64,000 nt of DNA from Pseudomonadota bacterium. Its GTDB lineage: Bacteria; Pseudomonadota; Gammaproteobacteria; Burkholderiales; Burkholderiaceae_F. Below the pieces are notes generated by a model. That model searched no databases and had not been told where the DNA came from. It worked only from the letters and a program-made list of their open reading frames with translations. The stretch covers positions 62,001-126,000 of the forward strand of contig JAKOQB010000143.1 in assembly GCA_029778535.1 (NCBI GenBank), in the 5' to 3' direction. Numbering within the stretch: position 1 is the first letter of the stretch; each line of letters starts with the position of its first letter. Shown here in pieces: positions 44,575 to 53,470 of the stretch. Both the position numbers and the translations under genes were made by a program.

Positions 44575-45773
44575 GCCAGCAGCTCCGTGAATGGGAGGAA
44601 GCGCACCGTGTCGCCGCGCGCGATCGGCTGCGACGGCGGGTTGTCGACGACGCCGTCACCCCACACGCACGACGTCAGCACGGCCGAGTTCTGGTTGGTG
44701 AACAGATCGAGGCCGCCCTCTGCGTTGTAGCGCGCGCGCAGGAACTCGCGCCGCTTGTCCGGCCGCGCCAGGTCGAAATCCGCGCGCAGAGCCAGCGCCT
44801 GCGGCGCCACGTCGGACGCGCCCTGCCGCGCGCGGATGAACGGCCGTGCAAGCAGCAGGAACGTGATGAAGCTCGAAACGGGATTGCCCGGCAGTCCGAT
44901 GAAGGGCACGCCGCGCACGTGGCCGAACGCGAGCGGCTTGCCGGGCTTCATCGCGATCTGCCACAGGTCGAGTTCGCCCTCGGCCTCGACCGCGGGCTTC
45001 ACGTGATCCTCCTCGCCGACCGACACGCCGCCCGAGGTGACGATCAGATCCGCGTCCTGCGCCGCGCGCACGAACGCCGCCCGTGTGGCGGCGCGATCGT
45101 CGGGCACGATGCCGAGGTCGAACACGCCGCAGTCGACCGCGTGCAGCAGCGCGCGCAGCATGAAGCGGTTCGAGTTGTAGATGCGCCCGGGCGGCAGCGG
45201 CTCGCCCGGCATCACCAGTTCGTCGCCGGTGAAGAACACCGCGACGCGCAACCGGCGCCTCACTTCCAGCTCCGCCACGCCGACCGACGCGGCGAGCCCC
45301 AGATCCTGCGGCGCGAGCCGGCGGCCCGCGGCAAGGATCGTCGATCCGGCCTGCACGTCGAGGCCGCGGCGGCGGATCCACTGGCCCGGCCGGGGCTGTT
45401 CGTTGATCGTCACCGAATCGCCCTGCGCCACCGCGGCCTCCTGCATCACGATCGCGTCGGCGCCGGGCGGCACCGGTGCGCCGGTGAAGATGCGCGCGGC
45501 GGTGCCGGGCGCGAGCTCGCTGCCGACGTGCCCGGCGGCGATCCGCTGGGCCACCTTCAGCGTCGCCGGCACGCAGGCGACATCGGCGCAGCGCACCGCG
45601 TAGCCGTCCATCTGCGAGTTGTCCATCGTCGGCACGTCGATGTGCGCGACGACGTCGGCGGCAAGCACGCGGCCAAGCGTGCTCGCGGCGTCGAGCGTGG
45701 ACACGCGTTCCGATTCCGGCACCGGCTGCGCTTGCGCGAGCAGCCGCTGCAGCGCTTGTTCGACGGACAGCAT
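44571..45773 (-). CDS. moeA: Molybdopterin molybdenumtransferase MoeA
   Basis: 400 residues. Inserts molybdate into adenylylated molybdopterin. NSQMDGYAV, GAPVPPGADAIVMQE, TGDELVMPGEPLPPGRIYNS, SVGEEDHVK and GLPGNPVSS are the MoeA signatures in order. The start overlaps the mobB stop as TGATG (45771-45775), and the stop overlaps moaD, so four Mo-cofactor genes are translated as a chain. Confidence 0.97.
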   Translation of the reverse strand: MLSVEQALQRLLAQAQPVPESERVSTLDAASTLGRVLAADVVAHIDVPTMDNSQMDGYAVRCADVACVPATLKVAQRIAAGHVGSELAPGTAARIFTGAPVPPGADAIVMQEAAVAQGDSVTINEQPRPGQWIRRRGLDVQAGSTILAAGRRLAPQDLGLAASVGVAELEVRRRLRVAVFFTGDELVMPGEPLPPGRIYNSNRFMLRALLHAVDCGVFDLGIVPDDRAATRAAFVRAAQDADLIVTSGGVSVGEEDHVKPAVEAEGELDLWQIAMKPGKPLAFGHVRGVPFIGLPGNPVSSFITFLLLARPFIRARQGASDVAPQALALRADFDLARPDKRREFLRARYNAEGGLDLFTNQNSAVLTSCVWGDGVVDNPPSQPIARGDTVRFLPFTELLA

Positions 45774-46264
45774 CAGAGCTTCAGATGCGCGACGATGAAG
45801 TCTGCAATCTTAGCGGTGTCGTTCAGGTCCAGCAGCGGCAGCGGCGTCTCGACTCGATGATCGGCGGCAACCGCGACGACGTTGGGGTCGTGCGGAAAGA
45901 TCGGCGGCTCGGTGTTGGCCGTGCGCCGCACCTCGATGCGGGGAATGTGGCCTTCGCTCTTGAAGCCCTCGACGATCACCAGATCGCACGGCGCGAGCAG
46001 TTGCAGCAGTTCCTCGAGCATGGCGGCGCGCTGCGGTGTCTCGGTCAGCAGCGCCCAGCGCAGTCCGGTGGCGATCAGCACCTGCCCCGCGCCGGCCTCG
46101 CGGTAGCGGTACGAGTCCTTGCCGGGTCGATCCATGTCGAAGCCGTGGTGCGCGTTCTTGATCGCGGACACCGCCAGCCCGCGCGCGCGGAAGAGCGGGA
46201 TCAGCTTCTCGATCAGCGTCGTCTTGCCGGTGTTCGAATAGCCGATGATGCCGATGGCCTTCAT
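45773..46264 (-). CDS. mobB: MobB, molybdopterin-guanine dinucleotide accessory GTPase
   Basis: 163 residues. P-loop GYSNTGKTT at the start, then NAHHGFD and LVIVEGFKSE, typical MobB. It binds GTP and assists MobA in making the MGD form of the cofactor. ATG at 46262-46264 (MKAIGIIGY) overlaps the GNAT gene stop as ATGA. Confidence 0.95.
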   Translation of the reverse strand: MKAIGIIGYSNTGKTTLIEKLIPLFRARGLAVSAIKNAHHGFDMDRPGKDSYRYREAGAGQVLIATGLRWALLTETPQRAAMLEELLQLLAPCDLVIVEGFKSEGHIPRIEVRRTANTEPPIFPHDPNVVAVAADHRVETPLPLLDLNDTAKIADFIVAHLKL

Positions 46265-46806
46265 TTCCCGTTCCTGTTCCAGCCCTCGTCGCCGCCGTGC
46301 CCGCGGCGATAGTAGCGTTCGCTCGCGGCGCGCGGGACCGTGCTGAACCACGGGGCGAAGTTCGTGCGCTCGTAGCACTTCAGCGCCGCGACGTTGTCTT
46401 CGCGCGAACCCGCGACCGCATAGTCGGCATCGCCGCGCGCCCACAGCCAGTTGCGTACGAAGGCGTCGAGCAGCGCCGCGCCGTGCCCGCGGCCGATCAG
46501 GTCCGGTTCGCCGATGAACCAGTCGAGTCCCCAGCCGCCGCGCGGCAACACGAAGCCGGGCCCGTACTGCGCATGGTCCTCGATCCGGTAGGTCTGCACA
46601 AAACCGGCGGGACGGCTGTCGAGCAGCGCGATCAGGCACACGATGCGCTGCTCGCCGCGCACGCGCGGCAGGTACTTGGCGCGCACCTCGTCGCGGGAGA
46701 TGCGGCGCCGGGCCCACCAGCGATTGACGTGCGGCTGGTTCAGCCAGCCCCACTGGCGCCCGAAATCGAGCTCCAGCATCGGGCGGAACCGCCATTCATT
46801 GCGCAT
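46261..46806 (-). CDS. GNAT-family acetyltransferase (AAC(6')-Ib-like fold)
   Basis: 181 residues. Acetyl-CoA-binding region LIGRGHGAALLDAFV is clear, followed by VAGSREDNVAALKCYERTNF; the N-terminal WLNQPHVNRWWARRRIS is as in the aminoglycoside 6'-acetyltransferase/siderophore-type GNAT group. The real substrate is unknown, and resistance should not be assumed. The start overlaps the thrC end by 11 bases; a second ATG (MLELDFGRQW, nine codons later) would avoid most of the overlap. Confidence 0.85.
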   Translation of the reverse strand: MRNEWRFRPMLELDFGRQWGWLNQPHVNRWWARRRISRDEVRAKYLPRVRGEQRIVCLIALLDSRPAGFVQTYRIEDHAQYGPGFVLPRGGWGLDWFIGEPDLIGRGHGAALLDAFVRNWLWARGDADYAVAGSREDNVAALKCYERTNFAPWFSTVPRAASERYYRRGHGGDEGWNRNGK

Positions 46807-48205
46807 GCGCGGCGATGTAGTCCTTCACCCGCTGCGCGTCAACCGGCATCACCTCGCAGCGCTGCGGGCGCTGCTCGATGCCCTCGTACGCGCATGGTCG
46901 GCCCGGCGCGCGGCCGATCGCCTCGACGATGGTCTCGGCGAACTTCACCGGCAGCGCGGTCTCCAGGCAGATCGTCGGCACGCGTTCATCGAGGTGCTCG
47001 CGCGCGACCTTGATGCCGTCGGCGGTATGCGGATCGACGATCGTCCCGGTGGATAGGAGCACCTCGCGGATCACGCGCAGACGATCGGCGTGCGTGCTCG
47101 ACCCCGACGCGAAGCCCGATGCGCGCACCTTGTCCCAGAACGGCGTGGCGGAAAGGTCGAATTCGCCGCGCGTGTCGAGCCGCCGCCACAGCTCGCGCAC
47201 CGCATCCGGGTCGCGGCCGGCGATATCGAACACGTAACGCTCGAAGTTCGACGCCTTGCTGATGTCCATCGACGGGCTGCTGGTGGCACATGTCTCGCGG
47301 CTCGACCGTACTCGGTAGCGGCCGGTGCGGAAGAACTCGTCGAGCACGTTGTTCTCGTTGGTGGCGAGGATCAGCCGCTCGATCGGCAACCCCATCTGCC
47401 TCGCGATCCAGCCGGCGAGGATGTTGCCGAAGTTGCCCGACGGCACGCAGAACGACACGCGCTCCTCGTCGCTTCTCGTGGCCGCGAAGTAGCCGCGGAA
47501 GTAATACACGACCTGCGCGACCACGCGCGCCCAGTTGATCGAATTGACGCTGCCGACCCGGTAGCGGCGCTTGAAGTCGAGATCGGCAGACACCGTCTTC
47601 ACGATGTCCTGGCAGTCGTCGAACACGCCCTCGATCGCGATGTTGAAGATGTTCGGATCCTGAAGCGAGTACATCTGCGCGCGCTGGAACGCGCTCATCC
47701 GGCCGTGCGGCGACAGCATGAACACGTTGATCCCGGCGCGGCCGCGCAGCGCGTACTCGGCCGCGGAACCCGTGTCGCCGGAAGTCGCGCCGAGCACGTT
47801 CAGCCGCTCGCCGCGCTTGGCCAGCACGTACTCGAACAGCGCCCCGAGCAGCTGCATCGCCATGTCCTTGAACGCGAGCGTCGGGCCGTTTGACAGGTGC
47901 AGCAGGTAAAGGCCCGGTGCGAGCATCGACAGCGGCGTGATCGCATCGGTGCCGTAGGTCGCGCGCGTGTAGGTCGCGTGCGTCAGGCGGTCGAGGTCGG
48001 CGCGCGGGATGTCGCTGCAGTAGTGCGCGAGGATTTCGGTCGCCAGAGCTGCATAGTCGAGCGTGCGCCAGCGCGCGAGCGTCGCGCGGTCGATGCGCGG
48101 ATAGAACTCGGGCACCACGAGTCCGCCGTCGGGCGCCAGCCCCTCGAGCAGGATGTCGGTGAAGGCGGCCGGCGACATCCTGCCGCGCGTGGAGACATAT
48201 CTCAT
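46796..48205 (-). CDS. thrC: Threonine synthase
   Basis: 469 residues, the long gamma-proteobacterial/beta type. Converts O-phosphohomoserine to threonine with PLP; the PLP lysine is in GPTLAFKDMAMQLLG and the phosphate loop in GATSGDTGSAA. SPSMDISKASNFERYVFDIA is present. ATG at 48203-48205 overlaps the hom stop as TAATG, so the two pathway genes are coupled. Confidence 0.96.
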   Translation of the reverse strand: MRYVSTRGRMSPAAFTDILLEGLAPDGGLVVPEFYPRIDRATLARWRTLDYAALATEILAHYCSDIPRADLDRLTHATYTRATYGTDAITPLSMLAPGLYLLHLSNGPTLAFKDMAMQLLGALFEYVLAKRGERLNVLGATSGDTGSAAEYALRGRAGINVFMLSPHGRMSAFQRAQMYSLQDPNIFNIAIEGVFDDCQDIVKTVSADLDFKRRYRVGSVNSINWARVVAQVVYYFRGYFAATRSDEERVSFCVPSGNFGNILAGWIARQMGLPIERLILATNENNVLDEFFRTGRYRVRSSRETCATSSPSMDISKASNFERYVFDIAGRDPDAVRELWRRLDTRGEFDLSATPFWDKVRASGFASGSSTHADRLRVIREVLLSTGTIVDPHTADGIKVAREHLDERVPTICLETALPVKFAETIVEAIGRAPGRPCAYEGIEQRPQRCEVMPVDAQRVKDYIAAHAQ

Positions 48206-49515
48206 TAGATCAGCTCTTCCTGGCGAATGCGGATGATCGGTGCCAGCACCGTCGGCAGCGCTTCGATGCGCTGGATCGCCGCGTTCACGTCGCGCTCGAC
48301 CGCGTCGTGCGTGAGCATGATGATGTCGGTCTGGTTCTCGCCTTCGGATGGCTCGCGCTGAAAGAGCGCGTCGATCGAGATGCGGCCATCGGCGAGGATG
48401 CGCGTGATGTCCGCCAGCACGCCCGGCTGGTCCGCGACCCGCATGCGGAAGTAGTAGGAAGTCACCGTGTCGTCGATCGACAGCCACGGCACCTCGACCA
48501 TCGCATCGGCCTGGAACGCCAGGTGCGGCACGTGGTTCTCCGGGTCGGCGGTGTGCATGCGCGTCACGTCGACCAGGTCCGCCACCACTGCGGAAGCGGT
48601 CGGCTCGGCGCCGGCGCCCTTGCCGTAGTACAGCGTGGTGCCGACCGCGTCGCCCTTGACCAGCACCGCGTTCATCGCGCCTTCCACATTGGCAAGCAGC
48701 CGCTGCATCGGCACCAGCGTCGGGTGCACGCGCAACTCGATGCCGTGGGCGGTGCGCTTGGTGATGCCGAGCAGCTTGATCCGGTAGCCGAGCTGCTCCG
48801 CGTACTTGATGTCCTGCGCCGCGAGTTTCGAGATGCCCTCGGTGTACGCGGCGTCAAAATTGATCGGCACGCCGAACGCGATCGAAGACAAAATGGTGAG
48901 CTTGTGCGCGGCATCGATGCCCTCGATGTCGAAGGTCGGATCGGCCTCCGCGTAGCCGAGCCGCTGCGCTTCCTTCAGCACCGCGTCGAACGGCAGCCCC
49001 TTCGATCGCATCTCCGACAGGATGAAATTGCTGGTGCCGTTGATGATGCCGGCGATCCACTCGATGCGATTTGCGGTCAGTCCTTCTCTGAGCGCCTTGA
49101 TGATCGGAATGCCGCCGGCCACCGCGGCCTCGAACGCGACCATCACGCCGCGCGCGGTTGCGGCCTCGAAGATCTCGTTGCCATGCTGCGCGAGCAGCGC
49201 CTTGTTGGCGGTGACAACGTGCTTGCCGCGCGCGATCGCTTCCAGCACATAGGTGCGCGCCGGCTCATAGCCGCCGATCAACTCGACCACGATGTCGAGG
49301 TCGTCGCGCCGGATCACTTCGGCGGCATTGGTCGTGATCGGCACCGTTGCGCCGATCGCCTCGTGCGCCTTGTGGACGTTGCGCACCGCGATCGCCGCGA
49401 TCTCGATCCCGCGCCCGGCGCGCCGCGTAATCTCGTGCTGATTGCGGCGCAGGACGTTGAACACCCCGCGACCCACCGTGCCCAGGCCCAGCAGGCCCGC
49501 TTTGATCGGCTTCAT
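48205..49515 (-). CDS. hom: Homoserine dehydrogenase
   Basis: 436 residues. Reduces aspartate semialdehyde to homoserine. NAD(P) loop GLLGLGTVGRGV, catalytic core AAVAGGIPIIKALREGLTAN and GIINGTSNFIL, and a C-terminal ACT domain (about 352-430, VADQPGVLADITRILADGRI) for threonine feedback. MKPIKAGLLG at 49513-49515 is the start; the longer frame is not needed. Upstream sits a palindromic repeat, then alaC. Confidence 0.97.
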   Translation of the reverse strand: MKPIKAGLLGLGTVGRGVFNVLRRNQHEITRRAGRGIEIAAIAVRNVHKAHEAIGATVPITTNAAEVIRRDDLDIVVELIGGYEPARTYVLEAIARGKHVVTANKALLAQHGNEIFEAATARGVMVAFEAAVAGGIPIIKALREGLTANRIEWIAGIINGTSNFILSEMRSKGLPFDAVLKEAQRLGYAEADPTFDIEGIDAAHKLTILSSIAFGVPINFDAAYTEGISKLAAQDIKYAEQLGYRIKLLGITKRTAHGIELRVHPTLVPMQRLLANVEGAMNAVLVKGDAVGTTLYYGKGAGAEPTASAVVADLVDVTRMHTADPENHVPHLAFQADAMVEVPWLSIDDTVTSYYFRMRVADQPGVLADITRILADGRISIDALFQREPSEGENQTDIIMLTHDAVERDVNAAIQRIEALPTVLAPIIRIRQEELI

Positions 49516-49551
49516 CGTTGTTTTCTCGAAGTGCAAAGCGCCGGTGCGGGT

Positions 49552-49624
49552 GTCATTTTCGCGCAAGCGGGAATCCGGACGGTGCGCGAACGACTCCGGG
49601 TTCCCGCTTCCGCGGGAACGGTAC
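49552..49624. repeat. REP-like 73-bp inverted repeat, copy 2
   Basis: Left arm GTCATTTTCGCGCAAGCGGG (from 49552) and right arm TTCCCGCTTCCGCGGGAACG (to about 49620) are inverted. The left arm matches that of the element at 15938-16010 at about 21 of 26 positions. Sits between hom and alaC. Confidence 0.65.
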
Positions 49625-49645
49625 CCCGCACTGCCCGACCGCGGC

Positions 49646-50845
49646 TCACGCCGCCGCTCTCGGCAGCAGCCCGTCCTTGCGGAACATCTCCTTGATCCCG
49701 CGCACCGCCTGTCTGATCCTGTGCTCGTTCTCTATCAGCGCAAAGCGCACGTGATCGTCGCCGTAATCGCCGAAGCCGATTCCGGGCGACACGGCGACCT
49801 TGGCCTCGGCCAGCACTTTCTTCGCGAATTCGAGCGAACCCAGCGCCTTGTACGGCGGCGGGATCTCGGCCCAGATGTACATCGACGCCTTCGGCACCTC
49901 GACCATCCAGCCGGCTTCCTGCAGGCCACGAGACAGCACGTCGCGGCGCTTCTGGTACTGCGCGCGGATCTCCTCCACGCAGTCCTGCGGCCCCTCGAGC
50001 GCGGCGATCGAAGCGACCTGGATCGGCGTGAACGTGCCGTAGTCGTGGTAGCTCTTGATGCGCGCCAGCGCGCTCACGAGGTCCTTGTTGCCGACCATGA
50101 AGCCGATGCGCCAGCCGGCCATGTTGTAGCTCTTGCTCATCGTGAAGAACTCGACCGCGACTTCGCGCGCGCCGGGCACCTCCATGATCGAAGGCGCGCG
50201 GAAGCCGTCGAACACGATGTCGGCGTAGGCGAGGTCGTGCACGACGTAAATGCCGTGCTGCTTCGCCAGCGCGACCACGTGGTGGAAGAACTGCAGGTCG
50301 ACGCACTGCGCGGTCGGGTTGCTTGGAAAGCCGAGGATCATCATCTTCGGCTTCGGGAACGACTCGCGGATCGCGCGCTCGAGTTCGGCGAAGAAATCGA
50401 CGTCGCGCGTCATCCGTACCGAGCGGATATCGGCGCCGGCGATGATCGCGCCGTAGATGTGGATCGGATAGCTCGGGTTCGGCACCAGCACGGTGTCGCC
50501 GCGGTCGAGCGTGGCGAGCATCAGGTGCGCCAGCCCCTCCTTCGAGCCGATGGTGACGATCGCCTCCGAATCCGGATCGAAGGCGACGTCGAAGCGGCGC
50601 TTGTACCAGCCGGTGATCGCGCGTCGCAGCCGCGGAATGCCCTTGGACACCGAGTAGCCGTGCGTGTCGGGGCGCTGCGCGGCCTCGACCAGCTTGTCGA
50701 CGATGTGCTTCGGCGTCGGCCCGTCCGGGTTGCCCATGCTCATGTCGATGATGTCTTCGCCGCGCCGGCGCGCGGCCATCTTCAGCTCGCCGGTGATGTT
50801 GAAGACGTAGGGCGGCAGGCGCTTGATGCGCGGGAATTCGACCAT
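49646..50845 (-). CDS. alaC: Alanine-synthesising aminotransferase (AlaC type)
   Basis: 399-residue class I PLP aminotransferase. PLP lysine in [26 protein letters not shown] and [16 protein letters not shown] fix the AlaC branch, which makes alanine from pyruvate and glutamate. Upstream of hom in the same direction with the palindromic repeat between, so it is likely to head the amino-acid part of the array. Divergent from the Mth938-like gene. Confidence 0.93.
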   Translation of the reverse strand: MVEFPRIKRLPPYVFNITGELKMAARRRGEDIIDMSMGNPDGPTPKHIVDKLVEAAQRPDTHGYSVSKGIPRLRRAITGWYKRRFDVAFDPDSEAIVTIGSKEGLAHLMLATLDRGDTVLVPNPSYPIHIYGAIIAGADIRSVRMTRDVDFFAELERAIRESFPKPKMMILGFPSNPTAQCVDLQFFHHVVALAKQHGIYVVHDLAYADIVFDGFRAPSIMEVPGAREVAVEFFTMSKSYNMAGWRIGFMVGNKDLVSALARIKSYHDYGTFTPIQVASIAALEGPQDCVEEIRAQYQKRRDVLSRGLQEAGWMVEVPKASMYIWAEIPPPYKALGSLEFAKKVLAEAKVAVSPGIGFGDYGDDHVRFALIENEHRIRQAVRGIKEMFRKDGLLPRAAA

Positions 50846-50870
50846 CGGGAGACCTTTGCCTTGCCTGCGC

Positions 50871-50898
50871 TTGTGAAATCAGCGCCGTTGGGCATAAT
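50871..50898 (+). promoter_or_regulatory. Probable sigma-70 promoter of the Mth938-bcp-PhoH unit
   Basis: TTGTGA (50871-50876), 16 bases, CATAAT (50893-50898), about 75 bases before the TTG start of the next gene. Fits as the source of the rightward unit. Confidence 0.5.
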
Positions 50899-50973
50899 TT
50901 ACCCGGAAATGCATGGCGCTGCGGCTGCGCAGCATGGGTGGTTGCGCGGCGAGCGGCCCGAACCGGAGTCGAA

Positions 50974-51348
50974 TTGAAGCTTCACGCGGACGCGCTGACC
51001 TCGCTCAACACCGTCACCGCCTACGGTCCCGGCTTCATCGAAATAAACCAGGTGCGCCATTTTGGCAACCTGATCCTCGTCCCCGATCAAGCAGTGGCAG
51101 CGTGGAGCGCCGTCAGCTTCGAGGCGCTGCGCGCCGAGGACTTCGACGCGCTGCTCGAACTGCGCCCCGAGGTCGTGCTGTTCGGCACGGGCGCGCGGCA
51201 GCGCTTTCCGCACCCGAAGCTGACGCGCAATCTGACTGCGCAGCGCATCGGGGTGGAAGCGATGGACACGCAGGCCGCCTGCCGCACCTACAACATCCTG
51301 ATGAACGAAGGCCGCCGCGTGGTCGCGGTGTTCCTGCAGGACAACTGA
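50974..51348 (+). CDS. Mth938/NDUFAF3-like domain protein
   Basis: 124 residues. The fold is recognised from GYGPGFIEINQ-like TAYGPGFIEINQVRHF, VVLFGTGARQRFPHP and GVEAMDTQAACRTYNILMNE, as in the Mth938 family whose mitochondrial member NDUFAF3 assists complex I assembly. Bacterial function is open. TTG 50974 is preferred because GGAG lies 6 bases ahead; the frame before it is unsupported. bcp follows 8 bases after the stop. Confidence 0.85.
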   Translation: MKLHADALTSLNTVTAYGPGFIEINQVRHFGNLILVPDQAVAAWSAVSFEALRAEDFDALLELRPEVVLFGTGARQRFPHPKLTRNLTAQRIGVEAMDTQAACRTYNILMNEGRRVVAVFLQDN

Positions 51349-51356
51349 GAGCGCCG

Positions 51357-51818
51357 ATGCCCGTTGCACTCGACACCAAGGTCCCCGACTTCAGCTCGGA
51401 CTCCACCGGCGGGACGTTCACGCTCTCCGCGCGGAAGGGCAAGACGCTGGTGCTGTACTTCTACCCGAAGGACAACACGCCCGGCTGCAGCACCGAGGGC
51501 GCCGACTTCGGCGCCGCGCATGCGAAGTTCCGCAGGGCCGGCGCCGAGATCGTCGGTGTTTCGCGCGACAGCCTGAAGTCGCACGAGAACTTCAAGGCCA
51601 GGATGAAGTTTCCGTTCGAACTGCTGTCCGATTCCGACGAGAAGCTGTGCACGCTCTTCGGCGTGATCAGAATGAAGAACATGTACGGTAAGCAGGTGCG
51701 CGGGATCGAGCGCAGCACTTTCGTGATCGATGCCGAGGGCAAGCTCAGGCGCGAATGGCGCGGCGTGAAGGTGCCGGGCCATGTCGACGAAGTGCTCGCC
51801 TTCGTGCAAACGCTGTAA
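51357..51818 (+). CDS. bcp: Thioredoxin-dependent peroxiredoxin, Bcp/PrxQ family
   Basis: 153 residues. Reduces peroxides through peroxidatic Cys44 in DNTPGCSTEG; FYPKDNTPG and GVSRDSLKSHENF are family blocks. The usual resolving Cys five residues on is Ala49, so it must resolve with Cys98 (DEKLCTLF) or act as a one-cysteine enzyme. Located between the Mth938-like and PhoH genes on the plus strand. Confidence 0.94.
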   Translation: MPVALDTKVPDFSSDSTGGTFTLSARKGKTLVLYFYPKDNTPGCSTEGADFGAAHAKFRRAGAEIVGVSRDSLKSHENFKARMKFPFELLSDSDEKLCTLFGVIRMKNMYGKQVRGIERSTFVIDAEGKLRREWRGVKVPGHVDEVLAFVQTL

Positions 51819-51853
51819 CGCTTCCCAACCTAACGGCCAACCGCCGTACGCTG

Positions 51854-53452
51854 ATGCCGCTGCCCAAGCCGCCAAGCAAGCCCGCCACCATCCTCACTTC
51901 GATCCCCGCCGCCGCGTTGCCGCGCAAGGAGGGGCCGATCACGACGCACCCCGAACCGCAGGCGCGCGCACCTTCGGCGCCGGTCGCCGAGCAGCGCCCC
52001 GCCGCCGCCGCGCATCTCGCGCTGGTCGAAGCGAAGCCGAAGAACGGCAAGAAGCCGCGCATCGCGGCGGGCGCGAAGCGGTTCTTCGTGCTCGACACCA
52101 ACGTGCTGATGCACGACCCGACGTCGCTGTTCCGCTTCGAGGAGCACGACGTGTTCCTGCCGATGATGACGCTGGAGGAACTCGACAGCCACAAGAAGGG
52201 CATGTCCGAGGTCGCGCGCAACGCGCGCCAGGTCAGCCGCTCGCTCGATTCGCTGGTGGCCGCATGCAAGACGCCGATCGAGGACGGCATTCCGCTCGAC
52301 GCGCTCGGCAACGTCGATGCGCGCGGCCGACTGTTCTTCCAGACGCAGGCCGCCGCCGGCCCGCTGCCGGCCACGCTGCCGGCGGGAAAGGCCGACAACC
52401 AGATCCTCGGCGTGGTCAAGGCGCTGCAGGACACGCATCCCGGGCGCGACGTGGTGCTGGTGTCCAAGGACATCAACATGCGCGTGAAGGCGCGCGCACT
52501 CGGGCTGCCGGCGGAGGACTACTACAACGACAAGGTGCTGGAGGACACCGACATCCTCTACACCGGCGTGCTCGCGCTGCCCGGCAACTTCTGGGAGAAG
52601 AACGGCAAGGGCATGGAGTCGTGGCAACAGGGCGGCTATACCTTCTACCGGATCACCGGGCCGATTGTCGACAGCCTGCTGGTCAACCAGTTCGTCTATC
52701 TCGAGGACGGCGCGCCGTTCCACGCGCAGGTGCGCGAGATCCGCGGCAAGACCGCGGTGCTGCGCGTGCTGCGCGACTACCAGCACGCCAAGAACGCGGT
52801 GTGGGGTATCACCGCGCGCAACCGCGAGCAGAGTTTCGCGCTGAACCTGCTGATGGACCCGGAGTGCGACTTCGTCACGCTGATCGGCCAGGCCGGCACG
52901 GGCAAGACGCTGCTCGCGCTCGCCGCCGGGCTGGCGCAGACGCTGGAGACGAAGCGCTTCTCCGAGATCATCGTCACGCGCGCGACCGTGCCGGTCGGCG
53001 AGGACATCGGCTTCCTGCCGGGCACCGAGGAAGAAAAGATGGCGCCCTGGATGGGCGCGCTCGAGGACAACCTCGAGGTGCTGAACAAGTCGGACGACTC
53101 CGCCGGCGAATGGGGTCGCGCCGCGACCAACGACCTGATCCGCACCCGCATCCGCATCAAGTCGCTCAACTTCATGCGCGGCCGCACGTTCATCAACAAG
53201 TACCTGATCATCGACGAGTGCCAGAACCTGACGCCGAAGCAGCTGAAGACGCTGATCACGCGCGCCGGACCCGGCACAAAGGTCGTGTGCCTCGGCAACA
53301 TCGCGCAGATCGACACGCCGTACCTGACCGAGGGCAGCTCGGGACTCACGTTCGTGGTCGACCGCTTCAAGGGCTGGCCGCACTCGGGCCATGTGACGCT
53401 GCAGCGGGGCGAACGCTCGCGGCTCGCCGATCACGCGGCCGAAGTGCTGTAG
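51854..53452 (+). CDS. PhoH-family ATPase with N-terminal PIN domain
   Basis: 532 residues. PIN nuclease-like domain (about 76-220; FVLDTNVLMHDP with Asp81) and PhoH ATPase domain (about 325-532) with Walker A GQAGTGKT (345-352) and IDECQNLTPKQLKTL as Walker B. Members of this YlaK/PhoH2 type act as RNA helicase/ribonucleases in some bacteria. The first 70 residues are Pro/Ala-rich and unstructured. ATG 51854 is used since earlier codons run into bcp; no clear ribosome site. Confidence 0.92.
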   Translation: MPLPKPPSKPATILTSIPAAALPRKEGPITTHPEPQARAPSAPVAEQRPAAAAHLALVEAKPKNGKKPRIAAGAKRFFVLDTNVLMHDPTSLFRFEEHDVFLPMMTLEELDSHKKGMSEVARNARQVSRSLDSLVAACKTPIEDGIPLDALGNVDARGRLFFQTQAAAGPLPATLPAGKADNQILGVVKALQDTHPGRDVVLVSKDINMRVKARALGLPAEDYYNDKVLEDTDILYTGVLALPGNFWEKNGKGMESWQQGGYTFYRITGPIVDSLLVNQFVYLEDGAPFHAQVREIRGKTAVLRVLRDYQHAKNAVWGITARNREQSFALNLLMDPECDFVTLIGQAGTGKTLLALAAGLAQTLETKRFSEIIVTRATVPVGEDIGFLPGTEEEKMAPWMGALEDNLEVLNKSDDSAGEWGRAATNDLIRTRIRIKSLNFMRGRTFINKYLIIDECQNLTPKQLKTLITRAGPGTKVVCLGNIAQIDTPYLTEGSSGLTFVVDRFKGWPHSGHVTLQRGERSRLADHAAEVL

Positions 53453-53470
53453 CAGCGACGGATCCGATCG

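Noticed and set aside
46261..46806. Aminoglycoside resistance gene
   Set aside because: The GNAT fold resembles AAC(6') enzymes, but the gene sits in a housekeeping array and nothing shows drug specificity.
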